Assembly: GCA_944363975.1 (NCBI GenBank)
Contig: CALVVU010000007.1
Coordinates: 1 to 60,040, forward strand
From: Candidatus Coprovivens excrementavium
Lineage (GTDB): Bacteria; Bacillota_I; Bacilli_A; RF39; UBA660
Direction of reading: 5' to 3'
Length of the DNA stretch: 60,040 nucleotides
The notes beneath the pieces are model-generated. The model ran no database searches, was not told the origin of the DNA, and worked only from the letters and a program-made list of their open reading frames with translations. Of this stretch, positions 34,097-43,887 are shown in pieces. The translations under genes and the position numbers were made by a program. The stretch's first letter is position 1. The number at the start of each line of letters is the position of its first letter.

Positions 34097-34800
34097 TCTT
34101 TTGGCTCCCATTCTTCACTTTTTATCCATTCTTCATACGCATAGATATGATCAAAGGTCGTTTGAATAAACTGTTGGGTCTTATATAGACCTAGTAAATT
34201 TTTTTTAATACTTAAATTATTATTGCTAATAGGTATCATTTGATCATAGTACTTAGCAATATTTTTTTTAGTATAGTAATGACCAAAGTAGTATAAATTT
34301 TGTTTTTTAGTAATTATATTAGTGACTATTTCACTAGTTAGTTTATGGTGAATATGACCATATTCGCCTTCAGGATTATGGGTTACTATTATTTTCCAAT
34401 CTTTATAATTGATTATTTTTTTTAAATCGTCTGTAAGAGATTGACGAGATGTATCCCAATTATCTCTTTCACCATTAGTGGTTTCAGGATACCCTAACAT
34501 AAGATATTTATCTTGAGTTTCATTCATTATACGAATAAATTCTGTTGTACGTTTTTTTTGTGTACCGCAAGTTACACAAACAACTAAATAATCATCTTCT
34601 ATTAAATGTGATCCACCCCATAATAGCTCATCATCAGGATGAGCTACAATCATTAACTTATTAATATTTTGAAGATTTAAATTAGAAATATCTTTTGTAA
34701 TACGTTGCGTATTTTTATAATATATTAGAGAAATAACAAAGATAATTAATAAGATAATTATAAGAATAATAAATTTTAAATATGTATTTATTTTTTGCAT
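34093..34800 (-). CDS. Membrane-anchored PIG-L (LmbE) deacetylase
   Basis: A 235-residue protein with an N-terminal membrane helix (about 7-26) followed by a PIG-L domain. The zinc site is in MIVAHPDDELLWGGSHL (HPDDE) and the second His in NPEGEYGHIHHKLTSE. The family removes acetyl groups from N-acetylglucosamine-containing molecules. It is coupled by a 4-nt overlap to the YfhO-like gene, suggesting both act on the same extracytoplasmic or lipid-linked sugar. Which side of the membrane the domain faces is inferred from the short basic N-terminus (outside). Confidence 0.88.
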   Translation of the reverse strand: MQKINTYLKFIILIIILLIIFVISLIYYKNTQRITKDISNLNLQNINKLMIVAHPDDELLWGGSHLIEDDYLVVCVTCGTQKKRTTEFIRIMNETQDKYLMLGYPETTNGERDNWDTSRQSLTDDLKKIINYKDWKIIVTHNPEGEYGHIHHKLTSEIVTNIITKKQNLYYFGHYYTKKNIAKYYDQMIPISNNNLSIKKNLLGLYKTQQFIQTTFDHIYAYEEWIKSEEWEPKE

Positions 34801-34865
34801 ATATAACCTCTTATGAACATAGATATAATGATGTATATCAAAAATGATACTCTATCCAATAAATC

Positions 34866-34894
34866 TTGTCAAATAAGTATATTTTATATGATAC
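34866..34894 (+). promoter_or_regulatory. Possible promoter of mgtE
   Basis: TTGTCA (34866-34871), 17 nt, TGATAC (34889-34894); an alternative -10 TATGAT overlaps at 15 nt. About 70 nt of leader follow. I see no M-box-like structure in this short leader. Confidence 0.45.
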
Positions 34895-34964
34895 TTAGGC
34901 TTTATTTTTAACCTTTTTTGTGATATAAGTAAGAAGTCAAAAAAAGAAGAAAAGGAGTGATATT

Positions 34965-36305
34965 ATGTTAAATTTAGAACAATTGGAAGAATTATTAGAA
35001 AATAAGAAACTAGTTGAAGTAAAAAAGATTTTACAGGAAATGAATGAGTATGATATCGCCTCCTTAATTCAGGAATTACCAAATGATTTGTTAATTCAAG
35101 TTTTTCGTTTATTATCAAAAGATATTGCTGTAGATGTATTTGTTAATTTAGATGATGAAGTTCAGAGAAGTTTGATTGCTAATTTAACGAAGAAGGAAGC
35201 TAAATATATAATTGAAGATATGTTTTCAGATGATGCAGCTGACTTATTTGAAGAGATGCCAGCAATGTTGGTAACTTCTTTATTAAGTAATGTTGATAAA
35301 GAGACAAGAAATGATATAAATATTTTATTAAAGTATCCAGAGAATAGTGCCGGTTCTTTAATGGCAGTTGAATATATTCATTTGAAAATGGGATTAACTA
35401 TTAAAGAGTCTATTGAACGTATAAGAAAGCAAAAAGATGATTTTGTTTCTTATGATAGTTGTTTTGTTACTGATGATAAGCGTAAATTATTAGGTCGTGT
35501 TTCAGTTAAAGATTTATTAATTAATGAACAATCTTGTTTAATAGATGATATTATGGAAGAATGTGAACATAGTATTAGTACTTTGACTGATCAAGAGGAT
35601 GTTGCCAAATGTTTTCAAGATTATGATTACTCAACATTGCCTGTTGTTGATTCAGAGAATCGTTTAGTAGGAGTTATTACTATTGATGATGTTGTAGATA
35701 TAATGGAAGAAGAAGCGACTGAAGATATTGCAAAGATGGCTGCGACAACACCAACGGAAAAACCTTATTTAAAAAGTAGCTTATGGGATATTTACAAAAG
35801 TCGTATGCCATGGTTATTATTTTTAATGATTAGTGCAACCTTTACAAGTGGAATTATCTCTGGATTTGAAAGTTCTTTAGCTAGTTGTGCTGTATTAACT
35901 CTGTTTATGCCAATGATAATGGGAACTGGTGGTAATGCTGGAGGACAAGCAAGCGCAACAATTATTCGTGCTTTATCATTAGATGAAGTGAAATTTAAAG
36001 ATATTTTTAAAGTCTTATTAAAAGAAAGTATTATAGCTATTATGTGTGGTTTAACTTTAGCAGTATGTAATTTTGTTAAATTATTATTATTTGATAAAGT
36101 TGAAGTATTAATTGCTTTTGTTATTTGTCTTTCTCTATTCTTAACTATTTTATTAGCTAAAATAATTGGTTCTATATTACCTATATTAGCTGATAAAGTA
36201 CATTTAGATCCTGCAGTAATGGCTAATCCTTTAATTACAACAATTGTTGATGCTGGTTCATTATTAGTATATTTTAAAGTAGCTAGTATTATTTTAGGAT
36301 TATAA
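34965..36305 (+). CDS. mgtE: Magnesium transporter MgtE
   Basis: A 446-residue protein with an N-terminal helical superhelix domain (about 1-130), two CBS domains (about 131-255, SCFVTDDKRKLLGRVSVKDL and STLPVVDSENRLVGVITIDD) and five membrane helices. The pore signature is MPMIMGTGGNAGGQASATII. The CBS and N domains close the channel when cytoplasmic Mg2+ is high. AAAGGAGTGA precedes the ATG. Full length for the family. Confidence 0.96.
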   Translation: MLNLEQLEELLENKKLVEVKKILQEMNEYDIASLIQELPNDLLIQVFRLLSKDIAVDVFVNLDDEVQRSLIANLTKKEAKYIIEDMFSDDAADLFEEMPAMLVTSLLSNVDKETRNDINILLKYPENSAGSLMAVEYIHLKMGLTIKESIERIRKQKDDFVSYDSCFVTDDKRKLLGRVSVKDLLINEQSCLIDDIMEECEHSISTLTDQEDVAKCFQDYDYSTLPVVDSENRLVGVITIDDVVDIMEEEATEDIAKMAATTPTEKPYLKSSLWDIYKSRMPWLLFLMISATFTSGIISGFESSLASCAVLTLFMPMIMGTGGNAGGQASATIIRALSLDEVKFKDIFKVLLKESIIAIMCGLTLAVCNFVKLLLFDKVEVLIAFVICLSLFLTILLAKIIGSILPILADKVHLDPAVMANPLITTIVDAGSLLVYFKVASIILGL

Positions 36306-36336
36306 AAAGATACAAATTATTTTTTGTATCTTTTAT
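36304..36336. terminator. Bidirectional terminator between convergent genes
   Basis: A 12-bp stem AAAAGATACAAA/TTTGTATCTTTT with a 6-nt loop lies between mgtE and the minus-strand secreted protein gene. Confidence 0.88.
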
Positions 36337-37681
36337 ATTGGTATATAATTAAGAATGATAAAGAGATTGCAAATAATGGTATTATATAATAAATATTATC
36401 TATAGTTTCAGGATTTTTTATTTCAAAGATAGCTGTTATTGTAACATCACTTGAAGGCATTATGAATGTGTTATTATCTATTTTTATCTGATTACCAAGT
36501 TCATCTGTTATAGTTAGATTTTTTAGAATATAATTTTCATTTGGAGTTGTACTAAATGAGACAGTATCGCCAGCAATAGCTGTATCTTTAACTGTAATTG
36601 TTCCATGACCATCAGTTTTAGTATAGATATCATAGATATTAACTGTAAATTTGTCAATAAAGATAGTATTTTCACTAAAACCAACTATTGATTTAACTAC
36701 AGGTTCAGAATGACGATATATTGATTTAACAACTATTCCTGTATCATCGGGAATAATTGCAATTGGCGTTTCTTCCTCTACTCTAATTGGTATTTGTTCT
36801 TCAGAAATCAAATTGTTTTTTCGATCATATATTTTTAAATAACGAATCGTATTGTAGTTTTCATCAGGAGCAATATACATAGTAACCAAGTAATCTTTAT
36901 AGAAAGATAAACTAGTAGAGATACTTATTTTACGACTGTTCTCTTCCCAAATTGTATTTAATTCGTTATCAATTATTTTGATAAAAGAACGAGGATTACT
37001 ATCAATAACACTATAACCTGTTAAATAGAATAAATTATTTTTTTTAGAGATATCTGTAATTTCGTAATATTCTTCTTCGTCTGCATTTTCATATAAATAC
37101 GTCATATATTTAAAATACATTTGATCTGTTTCACTTATAAAGGGAGCTAATTTAATTAAATCTTGATATGATTCTATTTCAGTTAAATCTATTTTTTTTA
37201 TTGTATCTAAATCATAGTTAGTGTAATATAAATAAAAATTACTTTTATCAAGGTAGTATATTTTATTATTGGCAATTTTTAATTCATCCATGGATGAACC
37301 AATGTAGTAGTCTTCTTTGGTATCGGTTTGGCTTGTTATTTGGAAGTTACTATCTAATTTATAAATTGTTGTATTACGATCGAGAGCAATAAATTGATTA
37401 TCGTAGAAGATTAAATCAATAATAGGGGCTTCGATATCTGGTTCGTATGATTTTATTAAATTACCTGATTCATCGTATTCGCTAATTATATTGATATAAT
37501 CATATTCGTCGATATGCCAGGTATAATATTTATTATTAACATAAATTACACTATTTAAGCCGGCTCCTAAATTATAGTTTGTTTCATCAAATGACCAATC
37601 ATAATCGAATATTTTTTGGGCTTTGATAGTTGATATACTTAACATAAAGAGAATTATGATTGTTATAAATTTCTTTTTCAT
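36317..37681 (-). CDS. Secreted or anchored protein, propeller-like with divergent InlB domain
   Basis: A 454-residue protein with a signal peptide (MKKKFITIIILFMLSISTIKAQ), a long beta-rich part of repeated short strands such as NQFIALDRNTTIYKLDSNF and NKIYYLDKSNFYLYY (about 30-345) that looks like a beta-propeller, then one divergent InlB-type domain (about 355-425: DGHGTITVKDTAIAGDTVSF and MPSSDVTITAIFE), and a C-terminal membrane helix with a basic tail. The function is unknown; display on the cell surface is likely. No operon partner. Confidence 0.7.
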   Translation of the reverse strand: MKKKFITIIILFMLSISTIKAQKIFDYDWSFDETNYNLGAGLNSVIYVNNKYYTWHIDEYDYINIISEYDESGNLIKSYEPDIEAPIIDLIFYDNQFIALDRNTTIYKLDSNFQITSQTDTKEDYYIGSSMDELKIANNKIYYLDKSNFYLYYTNYDLDTIKKIDLTEIESYQDLIKLAPFISETDQMYFKYMTYLYENADEEEYYEITDISKKNNLFYLTGYSVIDSNPRSFIKIIDNELNTIWEENSRKISISTSLSFYKDYLVTMYIAPDENYNTIRYLKIYDRKNNLISEEQIPIRVEEETPIAIIPDDTGIVVKSIYRHSEPVVKSIVGFSENTIFIDKFTVNIYDIYTKTDGHGTITVKDTAIAGDTVSFSTTPNENYILKNLTITDELGNQIKIDNNTFIMPSSDVTITAIFEIKNPETIDNIYYIIPLFAISLSFLIIYQYKRYKK

Positions 37682-37743
37682 GTTTTCACCTCTATGTTAG
37701 TAGTTTAGGTTTATTATGTATAAATATGTTGGTAATATTTAAC

Positions 37744-37770
37744 AAAAAAAAGACTTTTTAAGTCTTTTAT
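37744..37770 (-). terminator. Terminator after gpmI
   Basis: The 8-bp stem AAAAGACT/AGTCTTTT is followed by TTTTTTTT on the minus strand. Confidence 0.85.
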
Positions 37771-39275
37771 TTTATTAATGATTCACCCGTTATCTCGATT
37801 GGAATTGGTAAGTTAAGAAGTGTTAACATAGTTGGGGCGATATCAGCTAGTTTACCTTCTTCTTTTAATTCAATATTTTTCTTAGTAACAATAAATGGTA
37901 CTTTGTTTGTTGTATGTGTAGTACATGGAGAGCCATCTTCATTTATCATAACGTCACAGTTACCATGATCAGCAGTTATAATCATTATGCCTTGTTTTTC
38001 TTCAAGTTTAGAATAAATTCTATTTAGACAATGATCAACAAATTCAACAGCTTTAACTGCTGCTTCGTAGTCACCAGTATGACCTACCATATCTCCGTTA
38101 GCGAAGTTTAAAATTACAACGTCTAGGTAGTCCTTATCTAATTCAGCAATTAGTTTATCTGTTACTTCTTCAGCACTCATCTCTGGTTTTAAATCGTACG
38201 TTGCTACTTTAGGAGATGGAACAAGAATTTTAGTCATATTAGGTATATCTAAGTCCTGGTCACCATCGAAGAAATGAGTTACATGAGCATATTTTTCGGT
38301 TTCGGCAATACGTAGTTGAGATAAACCGAAGCTAGAGATATACTCACCAAAAGTTTTAGTTAAAGTTTGAAGTTCAAAAGCGTGATCAGCTTTTACAGAG
38401 TCATAGATATGCATCATAGAAACAGTTTTAACATTTTTAAATTCTTTTTTTCCTTCTAAAGGAGATTCTGCTGGATTAGTAATAGCAGTAAACATTTCGC
38501 GTAGGCGATCTGGACGATAATTAAAGACTATTATACCATCGTTATCTTCTAATTTATTATTACTGAAAACAGTTGGTTTAATGAATTCATCAGTTACATT
38601 ATTAGCATAGGATTTATCAAACATTATAGCTGGTTCAGATTCTTTTTCACCTAGGCCATAACAAATGGCATCGTAAGCTAGTTTTAGACGATCATAGTTA
38701 TTATCTCGATCCATAGCATAGTAACGACCAGATATAGTTACGATATTACCTATATTTACTTCTTTAATTTTATCTTCTAAGATTTTTACAAAGCCTTTTC
38801 CACTAGTTATACCTGTATCACGACCATCAGTAAAAAGATGGAAATAAATTTCAGATAAGCCTTGTTGTTGGCACATATCAACGATAGCTAGTAGATGGTT
38901 TATATGGGAATGAATACCCCCATCACTTATAAGACCCATAATGTGTAATTTAGAATTATTTTTCTTAGTATGATTAATAACTTCTAATAAATGTTTATTT
39001 TGATAAAATTCTTTGGTTTCTATTGAATGATTAATAAGTTCTAATGGCTGATAAACTATACGACCAGCACCAATATTCATGTGCCCTACTTCAGAATTAC
39101 CCATTTGACCATCAGGAAGACCAACTAGTTTACCAGAAGCTTCGAGAATAGTGTGTGGATAATTATTATAAAGATAATCAAAAGTCTCTTTTTTAGCATT
39201 TTTAAAGGCGTTGCCTTTTGTTTCTTCTCTTAGACCACACCCGTCTAAAATACAAAGAATTAATGGCTTTTTCAT
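37767..39275 (-). CDS. gpmI: 2,3-bisphosphoglycerate-independent phosphoglycerate mutase
   Basis: A 502-residue Mn2+-dependent enzyme that interconverts 3- and 2-phosphoglycerate in glycolysis. The N-terminal metal site is ILCILDGCGLRE, the catalytic serine lies in MGNSEVGHMNIGAGR, and the later metal residues are in ITADHGNCDVM and TTHTTNKVPFIV. Length and order are typical. It stands alone, not with gapA/pgk/tpiA. Confidence 0.96.
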   Translation of the reverse strand: MKKPLILCILDGCGLREETKGNAFKNAKKETFDYLYNNYPHTILEASGKLVGLPDGQMGNSEVGHMNIGAGRIVYQPLELINHSIETKEFYQNKHLLEVINHTKKNNSKLHIMGLISDGGIHSHINHLLAIVDMCQQQGLSEIYFHLFTDGRDTGITSGKGFVKILEDKIKEVNIGNIVTISGRYYAMDRDNNYDRLKLAYDAICYGLGEKESEPAIMFDKSYANNVTDEFIKPTVFSNNKLEDNDGIIVFNYRPDRLREMFTAITNPAESPLEGKKEFKNVKTVSMMHIYDSVKADHAFELQTLTKTFGEYISSFGLSQLRIAETEKYAHVTHFFDGDQDLDIPNMTKILVPSPKVATYDLKPEMSAEEVTDKLIAELDKDYLDVVILNFANGDMVGHTGDYEAAVKAVEFVDHCLNRIYSKLEEKQGIMIITADHGNCDVMINEDGSPCTTHTTNKVPFIVTKKNIELKEEGKLADIAPTMLTLLNLPIPIEITGESLIK

Positions 39276-39349
39276 AATATCACTCTTTCTACGTATAATA
39301 TTTTAACAAATTATATTAGTAAATTAAATAGTTTTATTATAGATAGAAA

Positions 39350-39380
39350 TAAAAAGAATTAGATTTCATCTAATTCTTTA
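39350..39380 (-). terminator. Terminator after the CobW-type GTPase gene
   Basis: The 12-bp stem AAAGAATTAGAT/ATCTAATTCTTT is followed by TTTTTATT on the minus strand. Confidence 0.88.
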
Positions 39381-40510
39381 GTTATTTCCTCTTTAGATAT
39401 ACCTTTACCAATAAAGACTATTTTGACCATACGATCTTTATAGAAAGGATCCCAGTCTTTCTTGATATCAGGATTAGCTTCTAGAACTTCTTCTTGGAAT
39501 TTAGGAGATTCAGCAGCTAACCATAAACCAGCTTCTGTTAGGTCTTTTAAAGTTCCAGCTTGTTCAAACATATATGACATATCTTTATCGTCTTTGAAAT
39601 AAGTTATTCCTTTGGCACGAATTATTTTTTTAGGCCATGGTTTACCAATATATTCATAAAATTTTTGACGGTCCATTGGTTCACGACGATAGTAAACGAA
39701 GGTCGTTATGCCGTATTCTTCTACTTCACCTTCTTCATGATGGTGATGATGTTCTTCGTGATGATGTTCTTCTTCGTTATCAACATTATCTAACTCAGCA
39801 TACCAACCTGATGATGTAGCTGCTGATTCAAAATCGAATTTTTTAGTAGCAAGAATTTTTGATAGATCGACTTTAGCATAATTTGTTTCTATTATTTCAG
39901 CATGAGGCTGTAAAGCTTTTATAACGTCTTTAACACTTGATAATTCTTCTTTAGATACTTCGTCTATTTTATTTAGAATTATTGTATCACAGAACTCTAT
40001 TTGTTGAATAACAAGGTTTTCAATGTCTTCTTCATCAAGGTGATCGTTTAATAAATCTCCACCTTGATTGAACTCGTCAGATAAACGTTTGGCATCAACA
40101 ACAGATATTATTGAATCTAAGTAACATTGTTTAGGCATATTATAATCAGCATAGGCATCTTCTAGAGCGCATATAGTTTGAGCTATAGGGATTGGTTCAC
40201 AGATACCACTTGCTTCGATAATAATATAATCAAATTTTTTAGCTGCTATAATATCTTGAATTTGTTCAAGAAGATCTGTTTTTAATGTACAACAAATACA
40301 TCCATTTTGTAATGGTACTAAAGAATCATCTTTACCACTTACTATGCCACCTTTTTCAATTAAAGAGGCATCGATGTTTACTTCACCAATATCGTTAACT
40401 ATAACAGCTATTTTATAACCTTCTTGATTATTTAGAATATGATTTAAAAGGGTTGTTTTACCACTTCCTAAATAACCTGTTAATAATGTAATAGGTATAC
40501 ATTTTTCCAT
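39359..40510 (-). CDS. CobW/COG0523-family GTPase (metal chaperone)
   Basis: A 383-residue protein. The P-loop is GYLGSGKTTLLNH, the metal-binding CxCC motif is NGCICCTLK, and the family ESSG motif is EASGICEP. Between the GTPase and the C-terminal CobW_C domain is a His/Glu-rich loop (about 244-262, EEHHHEEHHHHHEEGE) that should bind zinc or a similar metal. Members deliver metal to target enzymes, usually zinc under scarcity. No Zur-like site was searched in detail. It is a single-gene unit. Confidence 0.92.
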   Translation of the reverse strand: MEKCIPITLLTGYLGSGKTTLLNHILNNQEGYKIAVIVNDIGEVNIDASLIEKGGIVSGKDDSLVPLQNGCICCTLKTDLLEQIQDIIAAKKFDYIIIEASGICEPIPIAQTICALEDAYADYNMPKQCYLDSIISVVDAKRLSDEFNQGGDLLNDHLDEEDIENLVIQQIEFCDTIILNKIDEVSKEELSSVKDVIKALQPHAEIIETNYAKVDLSKILATKKFDFESAATSSGWYAELDNVDNEEEHHHEEHHHHHEEGEVEEYGITTFVYYRREPMDRQKFYEYIGKPWPKKIIRAKGITYFKDDKDMSYMFEQAGTLKDLTEAGLWLAAESPKFQEEVLEANPDIKKDWDPFYKDRMVKIVFIGKGISKEEITKELDEI

Positions 40511-40569
40511 TTAATATCACTCTTTTCTTTACGTATATTATTATATTCTTTTTATAAATCTTTCTCAAT

Positions 40570-40594
40570 AGAAAAAGAGAACTTAATCTCTTTA
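40570..40594 (-). terminator. Terminator after the 273-residue anchored protein gene
   Basis: The 7-bp stem AAAGAGA/TCTCTTT with a 6-nt loop is followed by a T-run on the minus strand. Confidence 0.8.
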
Positions 40595-41413
40595 TTTTAT
40601 ATTTTCAGTACTATCAAAAATATAATTATTATCTTTTTTAATAAATTTTATTTTATATTTAGTAAATTCTTGATAGTTTGAACTAGTTATTTGAAGATCA
40701 TTTAGGGAAGAAGATTTCTGATATTCTGTTTTTTTATCATAATTGGTATAGAATATAAATTCATTAAGATTACTATTAAATTCAATTAAACCAACACTAA
40801 CATAAATATATAAGGAATCTTCTTTTTGAGTATATTTGTAAGGATATATTCGAGCTATATTACTATATAAGCCACCACATTGAGAGCCGATGTAAAAGGC
40901 ATTGTATTTTTCATTGTAATTATATGTAGGACAGCTCACGGTATCAATTTTTGTATTAGTAGGTTTTTCGCCGTAGATTTCTTCAACTTTTTCAAGTACG
41001 ATATTGGCACTTATTTTAGGAAAATCTTCTTTTGTTAATCCACTTGCTGTTATTTCAGGGAATACTTCATTATATTCTTCATTTGAGTATTCTTCAAAAT
41101 TACTTTCTTCTTGAACTAAAGTATATAAAATACTTGTTATCTTTTGTTCATCTGTTAAGTCGCTATTTTGAGTATTTTGATTAAATATAGATGGTTGAGA
41201 TTTTACTTCATCAGTATCTAAATTGCTTAAATAATCTAATTTTTCATTTAGTGTTTTAATTAAGTCTTCATCAGTAATTTCTTTTTCTTGGGGAGTATTA
41301 TCTTTAATATTATTATCTTCTTTTTTAAAAATATATCCTTTATCATAAGCAATGTAACTTAGAAGTATAATAATTAAAAAAGCGATGATAAGAATGATTG
41401 AAATTTTTTTCAT
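40592..41413 (-). CDS. Uncharacterised single-pass extracytoplasmic protein
   Basis: A 273-residue protein with one N-terminal membrane helix (about 4-22) and an acidic, Asn/Glu-rich outer part. Residues about 150-260 appear as a beta-rich domain with two Cys (VSCPTYNYNEKYNAFYIGS then QCGG) that could form a disulfide. No family recognised. The ATG at 41413 follows GAAAGGAAA; an ATG six codons earlier overlaps this site. Layout resembles other anchored proteins in the window without clear sequence similarity. Confidence 0.6.
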   Translation of the reverse strand: MKKISIILIIAFLIIILLSYIAYDKGYIFKKEDNNIKDNTPQEKEITDEDLIKTLNEKLDYLSNLDTDEVKSQPSIFNQNTQNSDLTDEQKITSILYTLVQEESNFEEYSNEEYNEVFPEITASGLTKEDFPKISANIVLEKVEEIYGEKPTNTKIDTVSCPTYNYNEKYNAFYIGSQCGGLYSNIARIYPYKYTQKEDSLYIYVSVGLIEFNSNLNEFIFYTNYDKKTEYQKSSSLNDLQITSSNYQEFTKYKIKFIKKDNNYIFDSTENIK

Positions 41414-41461
41414 ATTTATATTTCCTTTCATTTATTATATTATATTTTTATTATAGCATTA

Positions 41462-41490
41462 AAATAGGAAGAAAAATTATTTTTCTTCCA
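41462..41490 (-). terminator. Terminator of the two-component/acyltransferase operon
   Basis: The 10-bp stem GGAAGAAAAA/TTTTTCTTCC with a 3-nt loop is followed by TATTTTAAT on the minus strand. The T-tract is interrupted. Confidence 0.7.
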
Positions 41491-42121
41491 TATGACTGTT
41501 TTTTTCTTCTTCAATAGTTCGGTTTGTAGCTTTTAGATTCTCTTTAATTAGATTTTCTATTTCTTGACGAAGTTTTTGATGAGCAGTTTCTTTGTCACCA
41601 TTTAAGACTTTAAAAGGTTTACCAAAACGAATCATTAAGTTTTTACTACGGAATTTATAATCACCTGTTATGGCATATGGAATAATAGTAGCGTCTGTTT
41701 TATCAGCCATAGAAACAGTGCCATATTTGAAATCAAGTAGTAGTTTTTCTTTGGTTTTAATTCTGGTCCCTTCAGGATATAGACCTATTGCTCCTCCATT
41801 TTTTAGGACTTCAATTGCTTCACCTTTAGCTACACCATCATGAGCTTCACGATTTACAGAAATACATCCTCCAGCACGGAAGAACCAAGCAAATTTACTA
41901 TCGAAGTATTCTTTTTTGGCCATATAGTGAATAATTCTTTTGGTGGAAATAATAACTGAGCATTGATCCATTATATGTTTATGATTACCAACTATTAAAA
42001 TCGGTCCTTCTTTTGGGATAAGTTCGGCATTTATTATTTGAGGATTATAATATAGTTTAAATAAGGGACCGAGGATAGGTTTAAATAATTTGTACCCCCA
42101 TATACTATGTTTTTTGGTCAT
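41477..42121 (-). CDS. 1-acyl-glycerol-3-phosphate acyltransferase-like protein (PlsC)
   Basis: A 214-residue PlsC-fold acyltransferase. The catalytic HX4D motif is GNHKHIMDQ and the substrate-binding motif is LYPEGTR; ISVNRE lies in between, as usual. It transfers fatty acyl chains to lysophosphatidate or a similar acceptor. The ATG at 42121 follows GGAGGAGAAGT and lies inside the end of the acyl-CoA ligase gene (17-nt overlap). It is the last gene of the block that starts with the response regulator; a second PlsC-like gene lies two genes upstream. Confidence 0.9.
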   Translation of the reverse strand: MTKKHSIWGYKLFKPILGPLFKLYYNPQIINAELIPKEGPILIVGNHKHIMDQCSVIISTKRIIHYMAKKEYFDSKFAWFFRAGGCISVNREAHDGVAKGEAIEVLKNGGAIGLYPEGTRIKTKEKLLLDFKYGTVSMADKTDATIIPYAITGDYKFRSKNLMIRFGKPFKVLNGDKETAHQKLRQEIENLIKENLKATNRTIEEEKNSHMEEK

Positions 42122-43886
42122 ACTTCTCCTCCAATCTTTTTTCCATATTTTCTTGTTGTAATTTACGGAAGTCAACTTTTCCTATCATCGTTTTCGGCAA
42201 TGATTTTCGGAATTCGTATTCTTTAGGAATGGCATATTTAGCAAGATTTTTTTGACATAATTCATTAAGTTCTTCACGAAGTTTTGGAGTATCGCGGTAA
42301 CCATTTTTTAAAGCAATATATGCTTTGGCAACTTCGACTTTGTATGGATGTGGTATTCCAATAACTGAGCAGTCCATAACAGCTGGATGTTGTTCTATAA
42401 CTTCTTCGATTTGAGAAGGATAAACGTTGTATCCTGATGTTACAATCATACGTTTTAATCGCTGTTTATAGGTAATAAAACCATTTTTATCCATTGAACC
42501 TATGTCTCCTGAATGTAACCAAACATTACCATCTTTGTGAATATGAAGTGCTTCATTGGTTTCTTTTTCGTTATTATAATAACCGAGCATAACTGTTGGA
42601 CCGCAAATACATATTTCGCCATCTTCATCAAATGGGACTTCTTCATCAGTATTTGGTTTAACTATTTTAATGTATGTTCCTGGCCATGGAATGCCAATAG
42701 TCCCAGGATGAGAAGCATATTTTAGATCTACTGAGACTGCTGCTACGGCTTCGGTCATACCATAACCTTGCATTAAGTTGGTATTGGCACCATGTTCATG
42801 AAGAAAATCGTTTATTTTATTGACACGTGTTTTGTTTAAAGTATCTCCTCCTGATATTACATATTTTAGTTGGGATAAATTAACATTGGTCATTCTTTCG
42901 TTTGTAGTAAGTGCTTCAAATAGAGTTGGAACTCCTACTAAAACAGTTGGTTTGTATTTAACTAGTAGTTTATCAAATTCACTGGCTTTAAAAGTTGGTA
43001 TTAATATAACTTTGGCACCAATTGCAAAAGCAGTTGTAATACTAACTGATAAACCTAAACCATGAAATATTGGCATAATAGCTAAAATAGAGTCTTCTTT
43101 ATTCAAATCAGGATATGCTGTTCTAGCTTGAATAGTTTCAGCTATAAAGTTGCCGTTTGATAAGACGATTCCTTTTGGTTTACCTGATGTTCCTCCACTA
43201 TGAAGAATAATAGCTGGTGTATCTCTTTTAGTTTCAGATAGACTTTTATCATGAGTATATTTGTCTCCTAGTTTAATAAAATCTTGCCAATATAGGTATT
43301 CTTCACTTTTTTTAGGTTTTTCAACTTTGTGTCCTTGAGTTATTTGATAACCTATTTTCATTAACGGAGACATTGAGTCTTTAGCTGATATAATAATTGT
43401 TTTATAGACTTCAGTGTCTTCAATAATATTTTTTATTTTATTGTATGTTATATCCATAGCAACTAGCATAACTGTTGAGTAGCGTTGTAAGGCTTCTTTA
43501 ATTTCATTTTCAGCTGATAAGGGGTGAATCATATTGGCAACAGCACCGATTTTATTTAAAGCATATATCGCATATAGAGCTTCAGGTATATTAGCTGATA
43601 GAATAGTTACGACATCTCCCCTTCTTATACCTTGACTACGAAAAGCTTTAGAACAACGCTCGATATTCTTAAAGAATTCTTGATAAGTAATTTTAGTACT
43701 AAAATATTCGATAGCAATATTATTTTTATATCCACCTAGTAAAGATGATTCTTTAAGATACTGATAGATAGAGATATTAGGAATATCTATATTCATGTCT
43801 TTTTTATGATAATATTTTTTCCAAATAGCTTTTGGTTTCTTTTTTAAACCAATTAAACTAAAAAAGTTCATATCTAAAATACCCAT
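42105..43886 (-). CDS. AMP-forming acyl-CoA synthetase (fatty acid ligase)
   Basis: A 593-residue adenylate-forming enzyme. The phosphate-binding motif is LHSGGTSGKPKGIVLS, then NLMQGYGMTEAV, WLHSGDIGSMDKNG and the hinge-region motif TSGYNVYPSQIEEV, with the catalytic Lys in LPKTMIGKVDFRKL. It activates a carboxylic acid, most likely a fatty acid, to an acyl-CoA or acyl-AMP. It sits between two PlsC-like genes with 1-nt spacing or overlap, so incorporation of exogenous fatty acids into phospholipid is a reasonable reading. Confidence 0.93.
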   Translation of the reverse strand: MGILDMNFFSLIGLKKKPKAIWKKYYHKKDMNIDIPNISIYQYLKESSLLGGYKNNIAIEYFSTKITYQEFFKNIERCSKAFRSQGIRRGDVVTILSANIPEALYAIYALNKIGAVANMIHPLSAENEIKEALQRYSTVMLVAMDITYNKIKNIIEDTEVYKTIIISAKDSMSPLMKIGYQITQGHKVEKPKKSEEYLYWQDFIKLGDKYTHDKSLSETKRDTPAIILHSGGTSGKPKGIVLSNGNFIAETIQARTAYPDLNKEDSILAIMPIFHGLGLSVSITTAFAIGAKVILIPTFKASEFDKLLVKYKPTVLVGVPTLFEALTTNERMTNVNLSQLKYVISGGDTLNKTRVNKINDFLHEHGANTNLMQGYGMTEAVAAVSVDLKYASHPGTIGIPWPGTYIKIVKPNTDEEVPFDEDGEICICGPTVMLGYYNNEKETNEALHIHKDGNVWLHSGDIGSMDKNGFITYKQRLKRMIVTSGYNVYPSQIEEVIEQHPAVMDCSVIGIPHPYKVEVAKAYIALKNGYRDTPKLREELNELCQKNLAKYAIPKEYEFRKSLPKTMIGKVDFRKLQQENMEKRLEEKYDQKT

Positions 43887-43887
43887 G

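Noticed and set aside
34800-34964. Possible M-box riboswitch before mgtE
   Set aside because: The leader after the likely promoter is only about 70 nt and shows no long stem set or terminator, too short for the roughly 160-nt M-box.
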